Shown one piece after another: positions 53,071 through 62,267 of a DNA stretch of 64,000 bases. Below the pieces are notes generated by a model, which made no database searches, was not told the origin of the DNA, and worked only from the letters and a program-made list of their open reading frames with translations. A program made the position numbers and the translations under genes. The stretch is from Pseudoprimorskyibacter insulae (GTDB taxonomy: Bacteria > Pseudomonadota > Alphaproteobacteria > Rhodobacterales > Rhodobacteraceae): NCBI RefSeq assembly GCF_900302505.1, contig NZ_OMOJ01000001.1, forward strand, positions 248,001-312,000, written 5' to 3'. The first letter of the stretch is position 1. The number at the start of each line of letters is the position of its first letter.

Positions 53071-54246
53071 ATGGGTAAGGAAAAGTTTGAGCGCGGTAAA
53101 CCGCACTGCAACATCGGCACGATCGGCCACGTTGACCACGGCAAGACGACGCTGACGGCTGCGATCACCAAGTACTTTGGTGACTTCAAAGCGTACGATC
53201 AGATCGACGGCGCCCCGGAAGAGAAAGCACGCGGGATCACGATCTCGACGGCGCACGTTGAGTATGAAACCGAAGCACGTCACTACGCGCACGTCGACTG
53301 CCCCGGCCACGCTGACTATGTTAAGAACATGATCACCGGTGCTGCGCAGATGGACGGCGCGATCCTGGTTGTGAACGCAGCTGACGGCCCGATGCCGCAG
53401 ACCCGCGAGCACATCCTGCTGGGCCGTCAGGTTGGCATCCCGGCGATGGTTGTCTTCATGAACAAAGTCGACCAGGTTGACGACGAAGAGCTTCTGGAGC
53501 TCGTCGAGATGGAAATCCGTGAGCTTCTGAGCGAATACGATTTCCCGGGCGACGACATTCCCGTGATCGCGGGTTCGGCTCTGCACGCCATGAACGGCAC
53601 CGAGCCGCAGATCGGCGAAGAGAAGATCAAAGAACTGATGGCCGCTGTTGATGAGTACATCCCGCAGCCGGCACGTGCGATCGACCAGCCGTTCCTGATG
53701 CCGATCGAAGACGTGTTCTCGATCTCGGGCCGTGGTACGGTTGTGACCGGCCGTGTTGAGCGCGGTGTGATCAACGTTGGCGACACCATCGAAATCGTTG
53801 GTATCAAAGACACGCAGACCACCACCTGTACCGGTGTTGAAATGTTCCGCAAGCTGCTGGATCGCGGTGAAGCCGGCGACAACATCGGCGCCCTGCTGCG
53901 CGGCATCGACCGTGAGAAGGTTGAGCGCGGCCAGGTTCTGTGTAAGCCGGGTTCGGTGAACCCGCACACCAAGTTCGAAGCCGAAGCCTACATCCTGACC
54001 AAGGAAGAGGGTGGCCGTCACACGCCGTTCTTCGCGAACTACCGTCCGCAGTTCTACTTCCGGACCACCGACGTGACCGGCACGGTTATCCTGCCCGAAG
54101 GCACCGAGATGGTAATGCCGGGCGACAACCTGAAGTTCACCGTTGAGCTGATCGCCCCGATCGCGATGGAAGAACAGCTGCGCTTCGCTATCCGCGAAGG
54201 CGGCCGCACCGTTGGTTCGGGCGTCGTCTCCAAAGTCCTCGCTTAA
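53071..54246 (+). CDS. tuf: Translation elongation factor Tu
   Basis: EF-Tu, 391 residues, the GTPase that delivers aminoacyl-tRNA to the ribosome. GTP-binding blocks are [26 protein letters not shown] and SAL. The three domains are complete. Codon use is strongly biased, as expected for a highly expressed gene. It is monocistronic, with a TTGACA upstream and a clear intrinsic terminator; many alphaproteobacteria carry a second tuf after fusA, which would lie outside this window. Confidence 0.98.
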   Translation: MGKEKFERGKPHCNIGTIGHVDHGKTTLTAAITKYFGDFKAYDQIDGAPEEKARGITISTAHVEYETEARHYAHVDCPGHADYVKNMITGAAQMDGAILVVNAADGPMPQTREHILLGRQVGIPAMVVFMNKVDQVDDEELLELVEMEIRELLSEYDFPGDDIPVIAGSALHAMNGTEPQIGEEKIKELMAAVDEYIPQPARAIDQPFLMPIEDVFSISGRGTVVTGRVERGVINVGDTIEIVGIKDTQTTTCTGVEMFRKLLDRGEAGDNIGALLRGIDREKVERGQVLCKPGSVNPHTKFEAEAYILTKEEGGRHTPFFANYRPQFYFRTTDVTGTVILPEGTEMVMPGDNLKFTVELIAPIAMEEQLRFAIREGGRTVGSGVVSKVLA

Positions 54247-54285
54247 TTTCGATGGTTGATGCGCCTCGGCGCTTCTGAAAAATTG

Positions 54286-54316
54286 AAAGGGTGCGCCATT
54301 CGCGCGCCCTTTTTCT
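54286..54316 (+). terminator. Intrinsic terminator after tuf
   Basis: AGGGTGCGC (54288-54296) pairs with GCGCGCCCT (54302-54310), one G-T pair, followed by TTTTCTTT. Confidence 0.85.
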
Positions 54317-54352
54317 TTGCGGCCGCTGGCCACGCCAAAATCCGAGGCCAAA

Positions 54353-55339
54353 ATGTCCGATAGTCCTATCGTTTATGCTCATGTCCTGAACGGGCCAAAT
54401 CCCGGCCCCTGCGATGAGCAGACGCTGATCAAAACGCTGCGCGATGAAACGCTGGGCTGGGTGCATCTGGACGGCACGCATCCCAAGGCGTCTGAGTGGA
54501 TTTCGAAGCATTTGGATTACCTCGACCCGCAAGCGATTGAGGCGCTGCTGGACGTGGACACGCGCCCGCGCATGATGCCCATGGGGGTTGGCATGATCGC
54601 GATTCTGCGCGGCATCAACTTCAACGAAGGCGAAAGCCCCGAGGACATGGTCTCGGTGCGGATGTATATCGACGCCTATCGCATCGTGACCATCAGCCGC
54701 CGCCGCGTGCGCGCGATTGAGCGGATGGACACCGCCGAACGGCGCGGTTCGGCCCCGACCGAGGCAGGGATGTTTCTGGTGCGTCTGGTTGAAGATCTGG
54801 TCGGCAAGATCGGCAATTTCGCCAAGGATCTGGACCTGCGCGCCGATGAGTTGGAAGACGGTGTTTATGCTCATGGCGACGAACGGATGCGCCGTGCCGT
54901 GCTGGATCTGCGGCTGCAAGTGGTTGCGATGCTGCGCTTTTTGATCCCCCAGCGCGAAGTTTTGATGGAGCTGGCCCATGATGACGCGCCCTTCATTGAC
55001 GATATCGTCCGGCGTGAGTTGGAAGAAGAGGTCATGAAGATGATCCGTATCGTCGAAGACATGACCGAGGTGCGCGACCAGATGATGATTCTGCGCGAAG
55101 AACTGTCGGGCCAATTGTCGGACCGGCTGAACAAAAACATGTTCATCATGTCCATCGCTTCGGTGATCTTTCTGCCCCTGGGCTTTCTGACCGGTCTGTT
55201 TGGCGTCAACGTCGCGGGCATGCCGGGGGTCGATGATGGTCGCGCGTTTTATATTCTAAGCGCGGTTTGCGCCGGAATCGTCGTGCTTCTGTTGCTGGTG
55301 ATCTGGCAGGTCGGCTGGATCGGCCGTCGCCGCCGCTAA
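54353..55339 (+). CDS. CorA-family divalent metal transporter, ZntB-like
   Basis: Inner-membrane metal channel/transporter, 328 residues. A long cytoplasmic alpha/beta domain (1-265) leads into two C-terminal helices; the loop signature is GVN followed by VAGMPG, the form seen in ZntB zinc transporters rather than the GMN of CorA. The frame is open to 54317; the ATG at 54353 is the family-like start. It stands between tuf and tRNA-Trp and is probably monocistronic. Zinc rather than magnesium transport is inferred from the loop. Confidence 0.88.
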   Translation: MSDSPIVYAHVLNGPNPGPCDEQTLIKTLRDETLGWVHLDGTHPKASEWISKHLDYLDPQAIEALLDVDTRPRMMPMGVGMIAILRGINFNEGESPEDMVSVRMYIDAYRIVTISRRRVRAIERMDTAERRGSAPTEAGMFLVRLVEDLVGKIGNFAKDLDLRADELEDGVYAHGDERMRRAVLDLRLQVVAMLRFLIPQREVLMELAHDDAPFIDDIVRRELEEEVMKMIRIVEDMTEVRDQMMILREELSGQLSDRLNKNMFIMSIASVIFLPLGFLTGLFGVNVAGMPGVDDGRAFYILSAVCAGIVVLLLLVIWQVGWIGRRRR

Positions 55340-55419
55340 GGCGCGGGCATTTCGCGCAGAAAGGTGCAGAAAGCCTCTTGATCTTGGGGGCGGGCTGCCA
55401 TATCCAACGGCTCGGCCTT

Positions 55420-55495
55420 AGGGGTATAGCTCAGCTGGTAGAGCGACGGTCTCCAAAACCGTAGGTCGCGGGTTCGAACCCTGCTGCCCCTGCCA
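55420..55495 (+). tRNA. trnW: tRNA-Trp (CCA anticodon)
   Basis: A complete cloverleaf of 76 bases. The acceptor stem is AGGGGTA with TGCCCCT, D-stem GCTC/GAGC, anticodon stem ACGGT/ACCGT around loop CTCCAAA with anticodon CCA, and T-stem GCGGG/CCTGC with TTCGAAC. The 3' CCA is encoded. Its place before secE-nusG is the usual one in alphaproteobacteria. Confidence 0.97.
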
Positions 55496-55520
55496 TTTTT
55501 ATCCGCAAAAATCCGTACCG

Positions 55521-55897
55521 ATGAACCGACTTGGGTCGCCAAGTAGAGTTTTCCGGCTTTGTGTCGTTCCGCATGTAAACGCCGGGTCTACCAGCGTCTT
55601 TATCGCCGGCTGGAGCGCTGTTTGCCGGCCCTGCAATGCCAAGGATATCCCAACCGGAGGCGTCGCTGTTGATGCCTTGAGCGGAGCCGCAGGCGATGAC
55701 GTCTGGCACAGCGGCTGATGTTTTAACATCCTCGAAGACGGGGCGGCGCAGGACAGCCTTATGATCCAAGGCGGCGGCACCACCTTCGATCTGCTGGCCT
55801 AAGGCGGGCCCAGCCACGCCATTAACGCGCAAAATACGGCACCGGCCCTTGCAACAGGGGCGGGTGCCAAGTATATCGCCCGCTGTCGCGAGAAGTG
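55521..55897 (+). pseudogene. Possible decayed gene between tRNA-Trp and secE
   Basis: One reading frame runs from 55521 to 55897 and is broken by TGA at 55716 and TAA at 55800. The pieces between stops, such as NILEDGAAQDSLMIQGGGTT and GGPSHAINAQNTAPAL, use codons with mostly G or C in the third place, as real genes here do. No family was recognised and no start with a good ribosome site was found. It fills most of the 416-base gap between the tRNA and secE, where nothing else is seen. A non-coding spacer is the alternative. Confidence 0.35.
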
Positions 55898-55911
55898 AGA
55901 AAGCATCAGGC

Positions 55912-56109
55912 ATGGCCAAGACCAATCCCGTTCAGTTCGTCCAGCAGGTACGCGCCGAAGTCTCGAAGATTAGCTGGCCGACCCGCCGCGAAGTGCTTTT
56001 GACCACTGTGATGGTGTTCATCATGGCCGCGATTACAGCGCTGTTCTTCGCGCTGGTCGATATTCTGATCCGCACCGGGTTGCAGGGTCTGTTGGGGATG
56101 TTCGGCTAA
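55912..56109 (+). CDS. secE: Preprotein translocase subunit SecE
   Basis: SecE of the SecYEG channel, 65 residues with a single C-terminal membrane helix (about 28-50), the short form. The conserved segment VRAEVSKISWPTRREVLLTT precedes the helix. The start at 55912 is preferred over the in-frame extension to 55849. It is followed by nusG, the normal order. Confidence 0.95.
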   Translation: MAKTNPVQFVQQVRAEVSKISWPTRREVLLTTVMVFIMAAITALFFALVDILIRTGLQGLLGMFG

Positions 56110-56283
56110 GTCCGGGCTACCCTCTTGAATTTATGTCTTGTGCCTAGTAGGTCACACGACACTTCCGGCAAAGGCGTGCGCTGATTCGAGTCGCACGCCG
56201 ATTTTTATTGTCGGAGCCGGGTTCGCCCGGTGAACAGGATGACGCGGCCCCAGCGCCGCATTGGCACAAGGGTTGTGAGTCAG

Positions 56284-56820
56284 ATGGCGAAACGGTGGTA
56301 CTCGGTCAGCGTCCTCTCGAACTTCGAGAAGAAGATTGCCGAACAAATCCGGCAGTCTGTCGAAGAACAGGGGCTTCAGGACGATATCGTCGAAGTTTTG
56401 GTTCCGACCGAGGAAGTGATCGAAGTGCGCCGCGGCAAGAAGGTTTCGACCGAACGCCGCTTTATGCCCGGTTACGTTCTTGTCCGTATGGAAATGTCCG
56501 ATCAGGGCTATCACCTGATCAATTCGATCAACCGCGTCACCGGCTTTCTGGGCCCGCAAGGCCGCCCGATGCCGATGCGCGATGCCGAAGTGAACCAGAT
56601 CCTGAACCGCGTTCAGGAAGGCGAAGAACAGCCGCGCACCCTGATCCACTTTGAGATCGGCGAACGCGTCAAGGTCAACGACGGCCCGTTCGAAGGCTTC
56701 GACGGCATGATCGAAGAGGTCGACGACGACAACCAGCGCCTGAAGGTGTCGGTGTCGATCTTTGGCCGCGAAACGCCGGTTGAACTGGAATTCACGCAAG
56801 TCACCAAGCAGGGCGCATAA
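56284..56820 (+). CDS. nusG: Transcription antitermination factor NusG
   Basis: NusG, 178 residues, which binds RNA polymerase and links it to Rho or the ribosome. The N-terminal domain begins [20 protein letters not shown] and has the [14 protein letters not shown] core; the C-terminal KOW domain has [20 protein letters not shown]. The start at 56284 is preferred to the in-frame upstream ATG at 56230. A terminator follows, so here nusG is separated from rplK by a GDPD gene on the other strand. Confidence 0.96.
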   Translation: MAKRWYSVSVLSNFEKKIAEQIRQSVEEQGLQDDIVEVLVPTEEVIEVRRGKKVSTERRFMPGYVLVRMEMSDQGYHLINSINRVTGFLGPQGRPMPMRDAEVNQILNRVQEGEEQPRTLIHFEIGERVKVNDGPFEGFDGMIEEVDDDNQRLKVSVSIFGRETPVELEFTQVTKQGA

Positions 56821-56841
56821 GCCGCCTCAATTTGGATATGG

Positions 56842-56875
56842 AAAACCCCGGAGCATTCCGGGTTTTTTTGTTTTT
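56842..56875 (+). terminator. Intrinsic terminator after nusG
   Basis: AACCCCGGA and TTCCGGGTT pair with one bulged C, followed by TTTTTGTTTTT. It lies in the gap to the convergent GDPD gene. Confidence 0.7.
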
Positions 56876-56880
56876 GGGGG

Positions 56881-57855
56881 TCAACGCTTGACCAGGGGGC
56901 CGATTACCTCAATCCGGTTGGTCCAGATGTAGCCGTCAAATCCGGCGGGCACCTGAGCAAGGGCCTTGGCGCTGTCGATCCCTGATGAAAAGCCAGATCC
57001 GTCATAGGGGCCGAGCAGGATGACATCCGTGCCATGGGCCTTGAGGCGTTTGGTCAGGCGATGCGGCCAGCCCCATAGGAACGGCGCATAGTCCTGCGGG
57101 ATCGCGATCAGCGTGTTGCGGCAGGCGGTCGGCACATGCCCGCTCCAACCCCAAAGGGCATAGCGTTTCAGGCAATCCATCAAGCTGGATTTGTCATAGC
57201 CGCGCATGTCGGGCAGGGCACTTAGGGCGGCGCGGGTTGGCGGTGCACCGCCATAAACGGCCCAGACCTGATCTGTCTGCCCCCATTCGATAAGGCGCTC
57301 AGCCAAGACCTCGCCTTCGTCTGTCCGGCGGCTTTTGAAGTTGACCAGCAGCGGGCCGGGCTGGGCGCCCAGCACCTCTTTTAGACTGGGCATAAGGCCA
57401 ACGCCTTGGCCGCGCAGGGGATGGGTCGCGCCGCCGTCATCGGTGATGCCATAGCCCAAGTCCAACGTTTTCAGCGTCTCAAACGGGGTGTCTTCGGTCA
57501 CGCCGGTCCCATCCGTCTGGCAGTCTAGCGTCCAGTCGTGGAAGACGGCGAAGGTGCCGTCGGGCGTCAGGTGCACGTCCAGCTCCACGACATCCGCGCC
57601 AAGGGCGAAGGCCTGCGTGATCGAGGGCAGGGTGTTCTCGATATAGCGATGCGTGATCGGTGCGCTTTTCGCGGCGCGGCAGGTGTCATTGTCGCGCGCG
57701 TCCCCGGCATAGGTTTGATGAACCCCGCGATGGGCCAAAAGGCGGATCTGGGCCTCCTTGGGCGCTTTGACCAGGAGGGCGCTATTGTTGGCCCAGAGCG
57801 CCGTCGCCACTATGCCGCCCCCAATTGCGATACGCTTCCAAATGCCCACGGGCAC
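56881..57855 (-). CDS. Glycerophosphodiester phosphodiesterase family protein
   Basis: GDPD-type TIM-barrel enzyme, 324 residues, releasing glycerol 3-phosphate from deacylated phospholipids. It keeps AHRG (41-44), ENT (73-75), ELDVHL (91-96) and His106 in VFHDW, which supply the metal and acid-base residues. The N-terminal helix (IAIGGGIVATALWA) is a likely signal anchor placing it in the periplasm. Its position between nusG and rplK, on the other strand, breaks the usual secE-nusG-rplK run. Lysophospholipase D activity is an alternative. Confidence 0.87.
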   Translation of the reverse strand: MPVGIWKRIAIGGGIVATALWANNSALLVKAPKEAQIRLLAHRGVHQTYAGDARDNDTCRAAKSAPITHRYIENTLPSITQAFALGADVVELDVHLTPDGTFAVFHDWTLDCQTDGTGVTEDTPFETLKTLDLGYGITDDGGATHPLRGQGVGLMPSLKEVLGAQPGPLLVNFKSRRTDEGEVLAERLIEWGQTDQVWAVYGGAPPTRAALSALPDMRGYDKSSLMDCLKRYALWGWSGHVPTACRNTLIAIPQDYAPFLWGWPHRLTKRLKAHGTDVILLGPYDGSGFSSGIDSAKALAQVPAGFDGYIWTNRIEVIGPLVKR

Positions 57856-58042
57856 CGCTCCAAATGACTGTCTAAAATCGCGGCCAGTCTACGTCGCCTC
57901 CGCTTTGTGGCGCAACATGCTGGGGGGATTGGGGTGAGGGATAAATCCGGCCAAAAGGGGTTTGCCAAAAAGAAGGCATCGGTGTAAGAGCCGGGCTTCG
58001 GCGGCGCATTTGCGTGCGTAGCTGATTCATCGTGGGAGGTGC

Positions 58043-58058
58043 GCCCAACGCGTTGGGC
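58043..58058. repeat. Perfect 16-base palindrome upstream of rplK
   Basis: GCCCAACGCGTTGGGC is its own reverse complement. It lies 66 bases before the rplK start and could be a protein-binding site or a small RNA hairpin in the leader. Confidence 0.5.
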
Positions 58059-58123
58059 AAACCAGACCACGTCAACCTCAGCCGGAGGGGCGCGCCCCGA
58101 AGGTGTTGAAAAGGAGAAGGCCA

Positions 58124-58549
58124 ATGGCCAAGAAACTCGTCGGCAGCATGAAGCTGCAGGTGCCCGCCGGTAAGGCAAACCCGTCCCCGCCCGTAGGCCC
58201 GGCACTGGGTCAGCGCGGCATCAACATCATGGAATTCTGCAAGGCGTTCAACGCCAAGACGCAGGACATGGAGCCCGGTGCACCGTGCCCGACCGTGATC
58301 ACCTACTATCAGGACAAGTCCTTCACCATGGAAATCAAGACGCCGCCCGCGTCTTATTACCTGAAGAAGGCTGCCAAGCTGAAGTCGGGCGCCAACAACC
58401 CCGGTCGTGAGACCGTTGGTACGGTGACTGTGGCTCAGGTGAAAGAAATCGCCGAAGCCAAGATGAAAGATCTGAACGCGAACGACATCGAAGCCGCGAT
58501 GCAGATCATCCTGGGCTCTGCCCGCTCCATGGGCATTGAGGTGAAGTAA
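58124..58549 (+). CDS. rplK: 50S ribosomal protein L11
   Basis: Ribosomal protein L11 of the GTPase-associated centre, 141 residues. It opens [20 protein letters not shown] and contains [15 protein letters not shown] and the C-terminal rRNA-binding domain ending [17 protein letters not shown] precedes the ATG at 58124; an upstream in-frame ATG at 58103 lies before this site and is rejected. rplA follows after one base, the normal L11-L1 pair. Confidence 0.97.
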   Translation: MAKKLVGSMKLQVPAGKANPSPPVGPALGQRGINIMEFCKAFNAKTQDMEPGAPCPTVITYYQDKSFTMEIKTPPASYYLKKAAKLKSGANNPGRETVGTVTVAQVKEIAEAKMKDLNANDIEAAMQIILGSARSMGIEVK

Positions 58550-58550
58550 G

Positions 58551-59249
58551 ATGGCTAAAGTCGGAAAACGCACCGCTGCTGCACGTGAAGCCTTTGCTGG
58601 CAAAGAAGATATCGCTCTGGCCGAAGCCGTTGCACTGGTGAAAGCCAACGCAACCGCCAAGTTCGACGAAACCGTCGAAATCGCCATGGTTCTGGGTGTT
58701 GACCCGCGTCACGCTGACCAGATGGTCCGCGGCGTTGTCGGCCTGCCGAACGGCACCGGCAAAACCGTTCGCGTTGCTGTGTTCGCACGTGGCCCCAAGG
58801 CCGAAGAAGCGCAAGCCGCTGGTGCAGATATCGTTGGCGCAGAAGACCTGATGGAATCCATTCAGGGCGGCACCATTGATTTCGATCGCTGCATTGCGAC
58901 CCCGGACATGATGCCGATCGTTGGCCGTCTGGGTAAAATCCTTGGCCCGCGCAACCTGATGCCGAACCCGAAGGTTGGCACCGTGACCATGGACGTCAAG
59001 CAGGCTGTCGAAGACGCCAAGGGCGGCCAGGTACAGTTCAAGGTCGAAAAGGCCGGTGTTGTACACGCAGGCGTTGGCAAGGCATCGTTCGACGAAGCCA
59101 AGCTGCTTGAGAACGTTCGCGCGTTCATCGACGCCGTGGCCAAGGCCAAGCCGGCTGGCGCCAAAGGCACCTACATGAAGAAAATCTCGCTCAGCTCGAC
59201 GATGGGCCCGGGCGTTTCGGTTGACGTGGCTTCCGCCGGTTCCAACTAA
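58551..59249 (+). CDS. rplA: 50S ribosomal protein L1
   Basis: Ribosomal protein L1, 232 residues, stalk protein and translational repressor of the L11 operon in enterobacteria. The signature region around [12 protein letters not shown] and the SLSSTMGPG end are present. It follows rplK by one base. A terminator follows, so the L11-L1 unit is separate from rplJ-rplL; the two are divided by two glycosyltransferase genes. Confidence 0.97.
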   Translation: MAKVGKRTAAAREAFAGKEDIALAEAVALVKANATAKFDETVEIAMVLGVDPRHADQMVRGVVGLPNGTGKTVRVAVFARGPKAEEAQAAGADIVGAEDLMESIQGGTIDFDRCIATPDMMPIVGRLGKILGPRNLMPNPKVGTVTMDVKQAVEDAKGGQVQFKVEKAGVVHAGVGKASFDEAKLLENVRAFIDAVAKAKPAGAKGTYMKKISLSSTMGPGVSVDVASAGSN

Positions 59250-59256
59250 GGTTTTC

Positions 59257-59288
59257 AAGGGCGCCTCTCGGGGCGCCCTTATTCGTTT
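59257..59288 (+). terminator. Intrinsic terminator after rplA
   Basis: AAGGGCGCC (59257-59265) pairs with GGCGCCCTT (59272-59280), followed by ATTCGTTTT. Confidence 0.7.
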
Positions 59289-59291
59289 TGA

Positions 59292-60200
59292 ATGGGCGTT
59301 TGCATGCTGACGGTTGCCGCCATTCTAAAAGAGGACATCGCCACAACGCTTCGATTTGCGGCGTGGTATCTGGAACAGGGTGCGGACCGCATTCAGCTGT
59401 TCCTGGATGATCCCGAAGATCCGTCGATCCCTATTCTTCAATCCCATCCAAAGATCGACATCGTGCCTTGCACCGATGCGTTTTGGGCCTCGCTTCGTTT
59501 GACGCGCGATGTGCGATTTACCAAGCGCCAGAACACGGCCCTGACTTGGGCCTACCGGCGGGCCGCGCCAGGTGGGTGGCTGTTCAATGTCGATGCCGAT
59601 GAGTTGGTGTATTTTGAGCGTGGAACGCTGGCCGATCTGGCCGCGCAAGCCGGGCCGGATGTACCGTCCGTGCGTATTCTTCCGGCCGAGGTCGTGCAGG
59701 CCCCCGGTGACGCGCTGCATTTCCGCCTGCCGATGAAACGCTGGCAGCGGCTCAAGGTCTACGGCGAAGGTGGCAACGTCTTGGTGCGCCGCAGCGGCTT
59801 GGTCGGGCACAACGTCGGCAAATCGCTGATCCGCACGGGCCTTGGCCCGCTGACCCTGCGCCAGCATTGGGCGCAGACCGATGATGGCCAGCAGATCGAC
59901 GCGCAGGAACTGGGCCCGCGCGATGGGGCCTACCTGTTGCATATGTACGACCGGGGCTATGCGTCATGGCGGGCCAAGCTGGATTGGCGTCTGGCCTCAA
60001 GCGGGTTCCGCCCGCCGGTGGTGGACAAGATTGCCGCGCTGCGTGCGGGACCAGACCCCGAGGCGGGCATTCGCGCGCTATACGAGTCCGCCCATGTGTT
60101 CGGGCCGGACCGGCTGGAGCAATTGGCGCAGGCGCGGGCGCATTATTCCGTGGCGTTGGACCTCGACGCCCCAATCGCGCGGCATTTCCCGAGCGCCTGA
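59292..60200 (+). CDS. Glycosyltransferase, family 2-like
   Basis: A 302-residue protein like the Glyco_tranf_2_4 group of GT-A glycosyltransferases. It opens LTVAAILKEDIATTLRFAAW and has the metal-binding DADEL (101-105) after GGWLFNV; a later RSGLVGHNVGKSLIR segment is common in this group. An in-frame ATG at 59304 is an alternative start. Neither has a strong ribosome site. It lies directly after the rplA terminator and 72 bases before a GT61 gene. Acceptor unknown; a surface polysaccharide is likely. Confidence 0.75.
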   Translation: MGVCMLTVAAILKEDIATTLRFAAWYLEQGADRIQLFLDDPEDPSIPILQSHPKIDIVPCTDAFWASLRLTRDVRFTKRQNTALTWAYRRAAPGGWLFNVDADELVYFERGTLADLAAQAGPDVPSVRILPAEVVQAPGDALHFRLPMKRWQRLKVYGEGGNVLVRRSGLVGHNVGKSLIRTGLGPLTLRQHWAQTDDGQQIDAQELGPRDGAYLLHMYDRGYASWRAKLDWRLASSGFRPPVVDKIAALRAGPDPEAGIRALYESAHVFGPDRLEQLAQARAHYSVALDLDAPIARHFPSA

Positions 60201-60272
60201 CCATCATATTGCCCCGCTTGCGCCGCCAGTTTCGCCGAAATTCTGCCGCAAGCCCGTGCGATATCATGGTTA

Positions 60273-61397
60273 ATGAGCACACTCGTAAACCCATACTCTG
60301 ACCTGTTGGACGCCCGGCCCGTGCCAGGTGTTGCGCGTGTGCGTGACGCGCTGATCCTGACAGGACGGGGCGTGTCGGTGCCTTGTGTGCGTGAACCTTC
60401 GGGCGCGCCGGTGATCGAAGGGTTGCTGCATCGCCGCGGCGCATTTCTTGAGCCGGGGCCAGAGCCGGAACGGCCACGCGGCAAGGTCGAACGCCTGCAA
60501 GGGCGCTGGTTGTTCGGTGGCGACTATTGGAGCCATTTTGGTCATTTCCTGTTCGAAAGCCTTGCGCGGCTTTGGGCGCTGGAATTCCTGAATGAACCGC
60601 TGGATGGGATCGTCTTTGTTCAGCCCACTGGGCGAAAGGTGCGCGAAGGCGTGACGGACCGCTTTGACGAAATGCTGCTAAAGCGCATGGGGATTGATTT
60701 GCCCATTCGCGTGGTCGAGGCCAGCACCGAGGTCGAAGAGCTGCTGATCCCGCAACAGGGCTGCGGCATGGGGGTTTTGGCATCGGGCACACCGGTGTTT
60801 CGCGATTTCATCCGTCGCCGGTTGACGCAGGGCCTCGCGCCTGGTCCGCACAAAAAGCTGTATCTGTCGCGTGCGGCTTATGGGCTGCGGCGGGGCGGGG
60901 TGTTCGCTGAATTCTATATCGAACGGTTGCTGAAGGCCGAAGGCTATCACATCTACTGCCCGGAACAGGACACAATCGAACAGCAGATCGCGGCCTATAT
61001 GGGGGCAAGCCATGTCATCGGCCCCGATGGCAGCGCCCTGCATATGGTCGGCTTTGTCGGTCAGCCCGATCAGGATGTGGCCATTTTGCTGCGCCGCAAA
61101 GCCGGACATATCAACATCTTCCCGCAATTGGCCGGTTTCATGGGGCGCCCGCCCTTGGTGGTGAACCGCATGAATGGCTATCTGATGCATGAAGGGCGCA
61201 AGAACCTGATCTGGTCGAGCTTTGCCGATCTGGATTTCCCCGCCGTGGGTCAGGATCTGGCGGACAATGGGTTCATCGAAAATCCCGATGCTTGGCGGCC
61301 CATGTCCGACAATCGCCGCGGCAAGGTGATTGGCCGCTATGAGGCGCGGGTCAAAGCGCCCCTGAACTTCGTTCCCATCGAGGAAAGCGCCTTCTAA
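60273..61397 (+). CDS. Glycosyltransferase family 61 (DUF563) protein
   Basis: GT61-type glycosyltransferase of 374 residues. Characteristic blocks are SHFGHFLFES (87-96), KLYLSRAAYGLRRGG and GPDGSALHMVGF near 248-260. In bacteria these proteins often lie in capsule or exopolysaccharide loci. No signal peptide or membrane helix is present. With the preceding GT it forms a pair set between rplA and rplJ, a place that normally holds no such genes. Donor and acceptor sugars cannot be predicted. Confidence 0.85.
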   Translation: MSTLVNPYSDLLDARPVPGVARVRDALILTGRGVSVPCVREPSGAPVIEGLLHRRGAFLEPGPEPERPRGKVERLQGRWLFGGDYWSHFGHFLFESLARLWALEFLNEPLDGIVFVQPTGRKVREGVTDRFDEMLLKRMGIDLPIRVVEASTEVEELLIPQQGCGMGVLASGTPVFRDFIRRRLTQGLAPGPHKKLYLSRAAYGLRRGGVFAEFYIERLLKAEGYHIYCPEQDTIEQQIAAYMGASHVIGPDGSALHMVGFVGQPDQDVAILLRRKAGHINIFPQLAGFMGRPPLVVNRMNGYLMHEGRKNLIWSSFADLDFPAVGQDLADNGFIENPDAWRPMSDNRRGKVIGRYEARVKAPLNFVPIEESAF

Positions 61398-61569
61398 CCG
61401 GCGATGCGCCGAAAAAGGGTTGGAACTTTCTGACAAAACCAGTAATGCACCCCTCGTGGGGCAGATCACGATTCGTGTTTGGCCCCCGTTTCGTCCGAGA
61501 CGGTGGGTTGGCTTCGGCTGTTAAATCCTGCCCGAGACGGGAAATGACAAAGTTTCTTCGGAATGCCGC

Positions 61570-61680
61570 CTCGGCTTCCCTAGGGCGATTTTGCGCAGGA
61601 CCCGTAAGGACCCGTTGTCGGGGTTCTACCCCGGCAGAACTGAGCCGGAGGGTCATCCCTCCAATAATTGGAGTGAAACT
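61570..61680 (+). promoter_or_regulatory. Likely ribosomal protein L10 leader
   Basis: The 283 bases before rplJ hold no gene. The last part has hairpins CGGGG/CCCCG (around TTCTA) and GGAGGG/CCCTCC (around TCAT), and a GGACCCGTAAGGACCCG direct repeat, in the position of the L10 leader where L10-L12 represses translation of the operon. The match is structural only. Confidence 0.5.
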
Positions 61681-62193
61681 GTGGATAGAGCCCAGAAAGA
61701 AAAAGTGGTCGAGGAACTCGGCCAAATCTTCGAAAGCTCTGGCGTCGTTGTGGTTGCCCACTACGAAGGCCTCACGGTTGCCGAGATGCAGAACCTGCGC
61801 GCCAAAGCCCGTGAGGCCGGTGGTAGCGTTCGTGTCGCCAAGAACAGGCTCGCCAAAATCGCTCTGGAAGGCAAGCCCTGCGCAAGCATCGCTGACTACC
61901 TTTCGGGCATGACCGTGATCACCTACTCCGAAGACCCCGTGGCAGCTGCCAAGGTGGTTGAGGACTTCGCCAAAGAGAACAAAAAGTTCGAAATCCTTGG
62001 CGGTGCAATGGGTGACCAGGCCCTTGACCGGGCTGGTGTTGAAGCTGTGTCGAAGATGCCGTCGCGCGAGGAGCTTATTGCTTCGATCGTGGGCTGCATT
62101 GGCGCACCTGCTGCAAACATCGCCGGCGCGATTGGCGCACCTGCTTCGAATATCGCAAGCATTCTTTCGACGATCGAAGAGAAAGCTGCGTAA
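61681..62193 (+). CDS. rplJ: 50S ribosomal protein L10
   Basis: Ribosomal protein L10, 170 residues, base of the L7/L12 stalk. It opens [20 protein letters not shown] and includes [21 protein letters not shown]. The start is GTG at 61681, with TTGGAG eleven bases before it; the in-frame ATG at 61591 lies in the leader and is rejected. rplL follows after 74 bases. Confidence 0.96.
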   Translation: MDRAQKEKVVEELGQIFESSGVVVVAHYEGLTVAEMQNLRAKAREAGGSVRVAKNRLAKIALEGKPCASIADYLSGMTVITYSEDPVAAAKVVEDFAKENKKFEILGGAMGDQALDRAGVEAVSKMPSREELIASIVGCIGAPAANIAGAIGAPASNIASILSTIEEKAA

Positions 62194-62267
62194 GGCAACT
62201 TATGAGATCTGCGTAGGGATTTACCCCCTGACGTTGGAACACATCAAAATACGGAAAGAGTCAAAAA

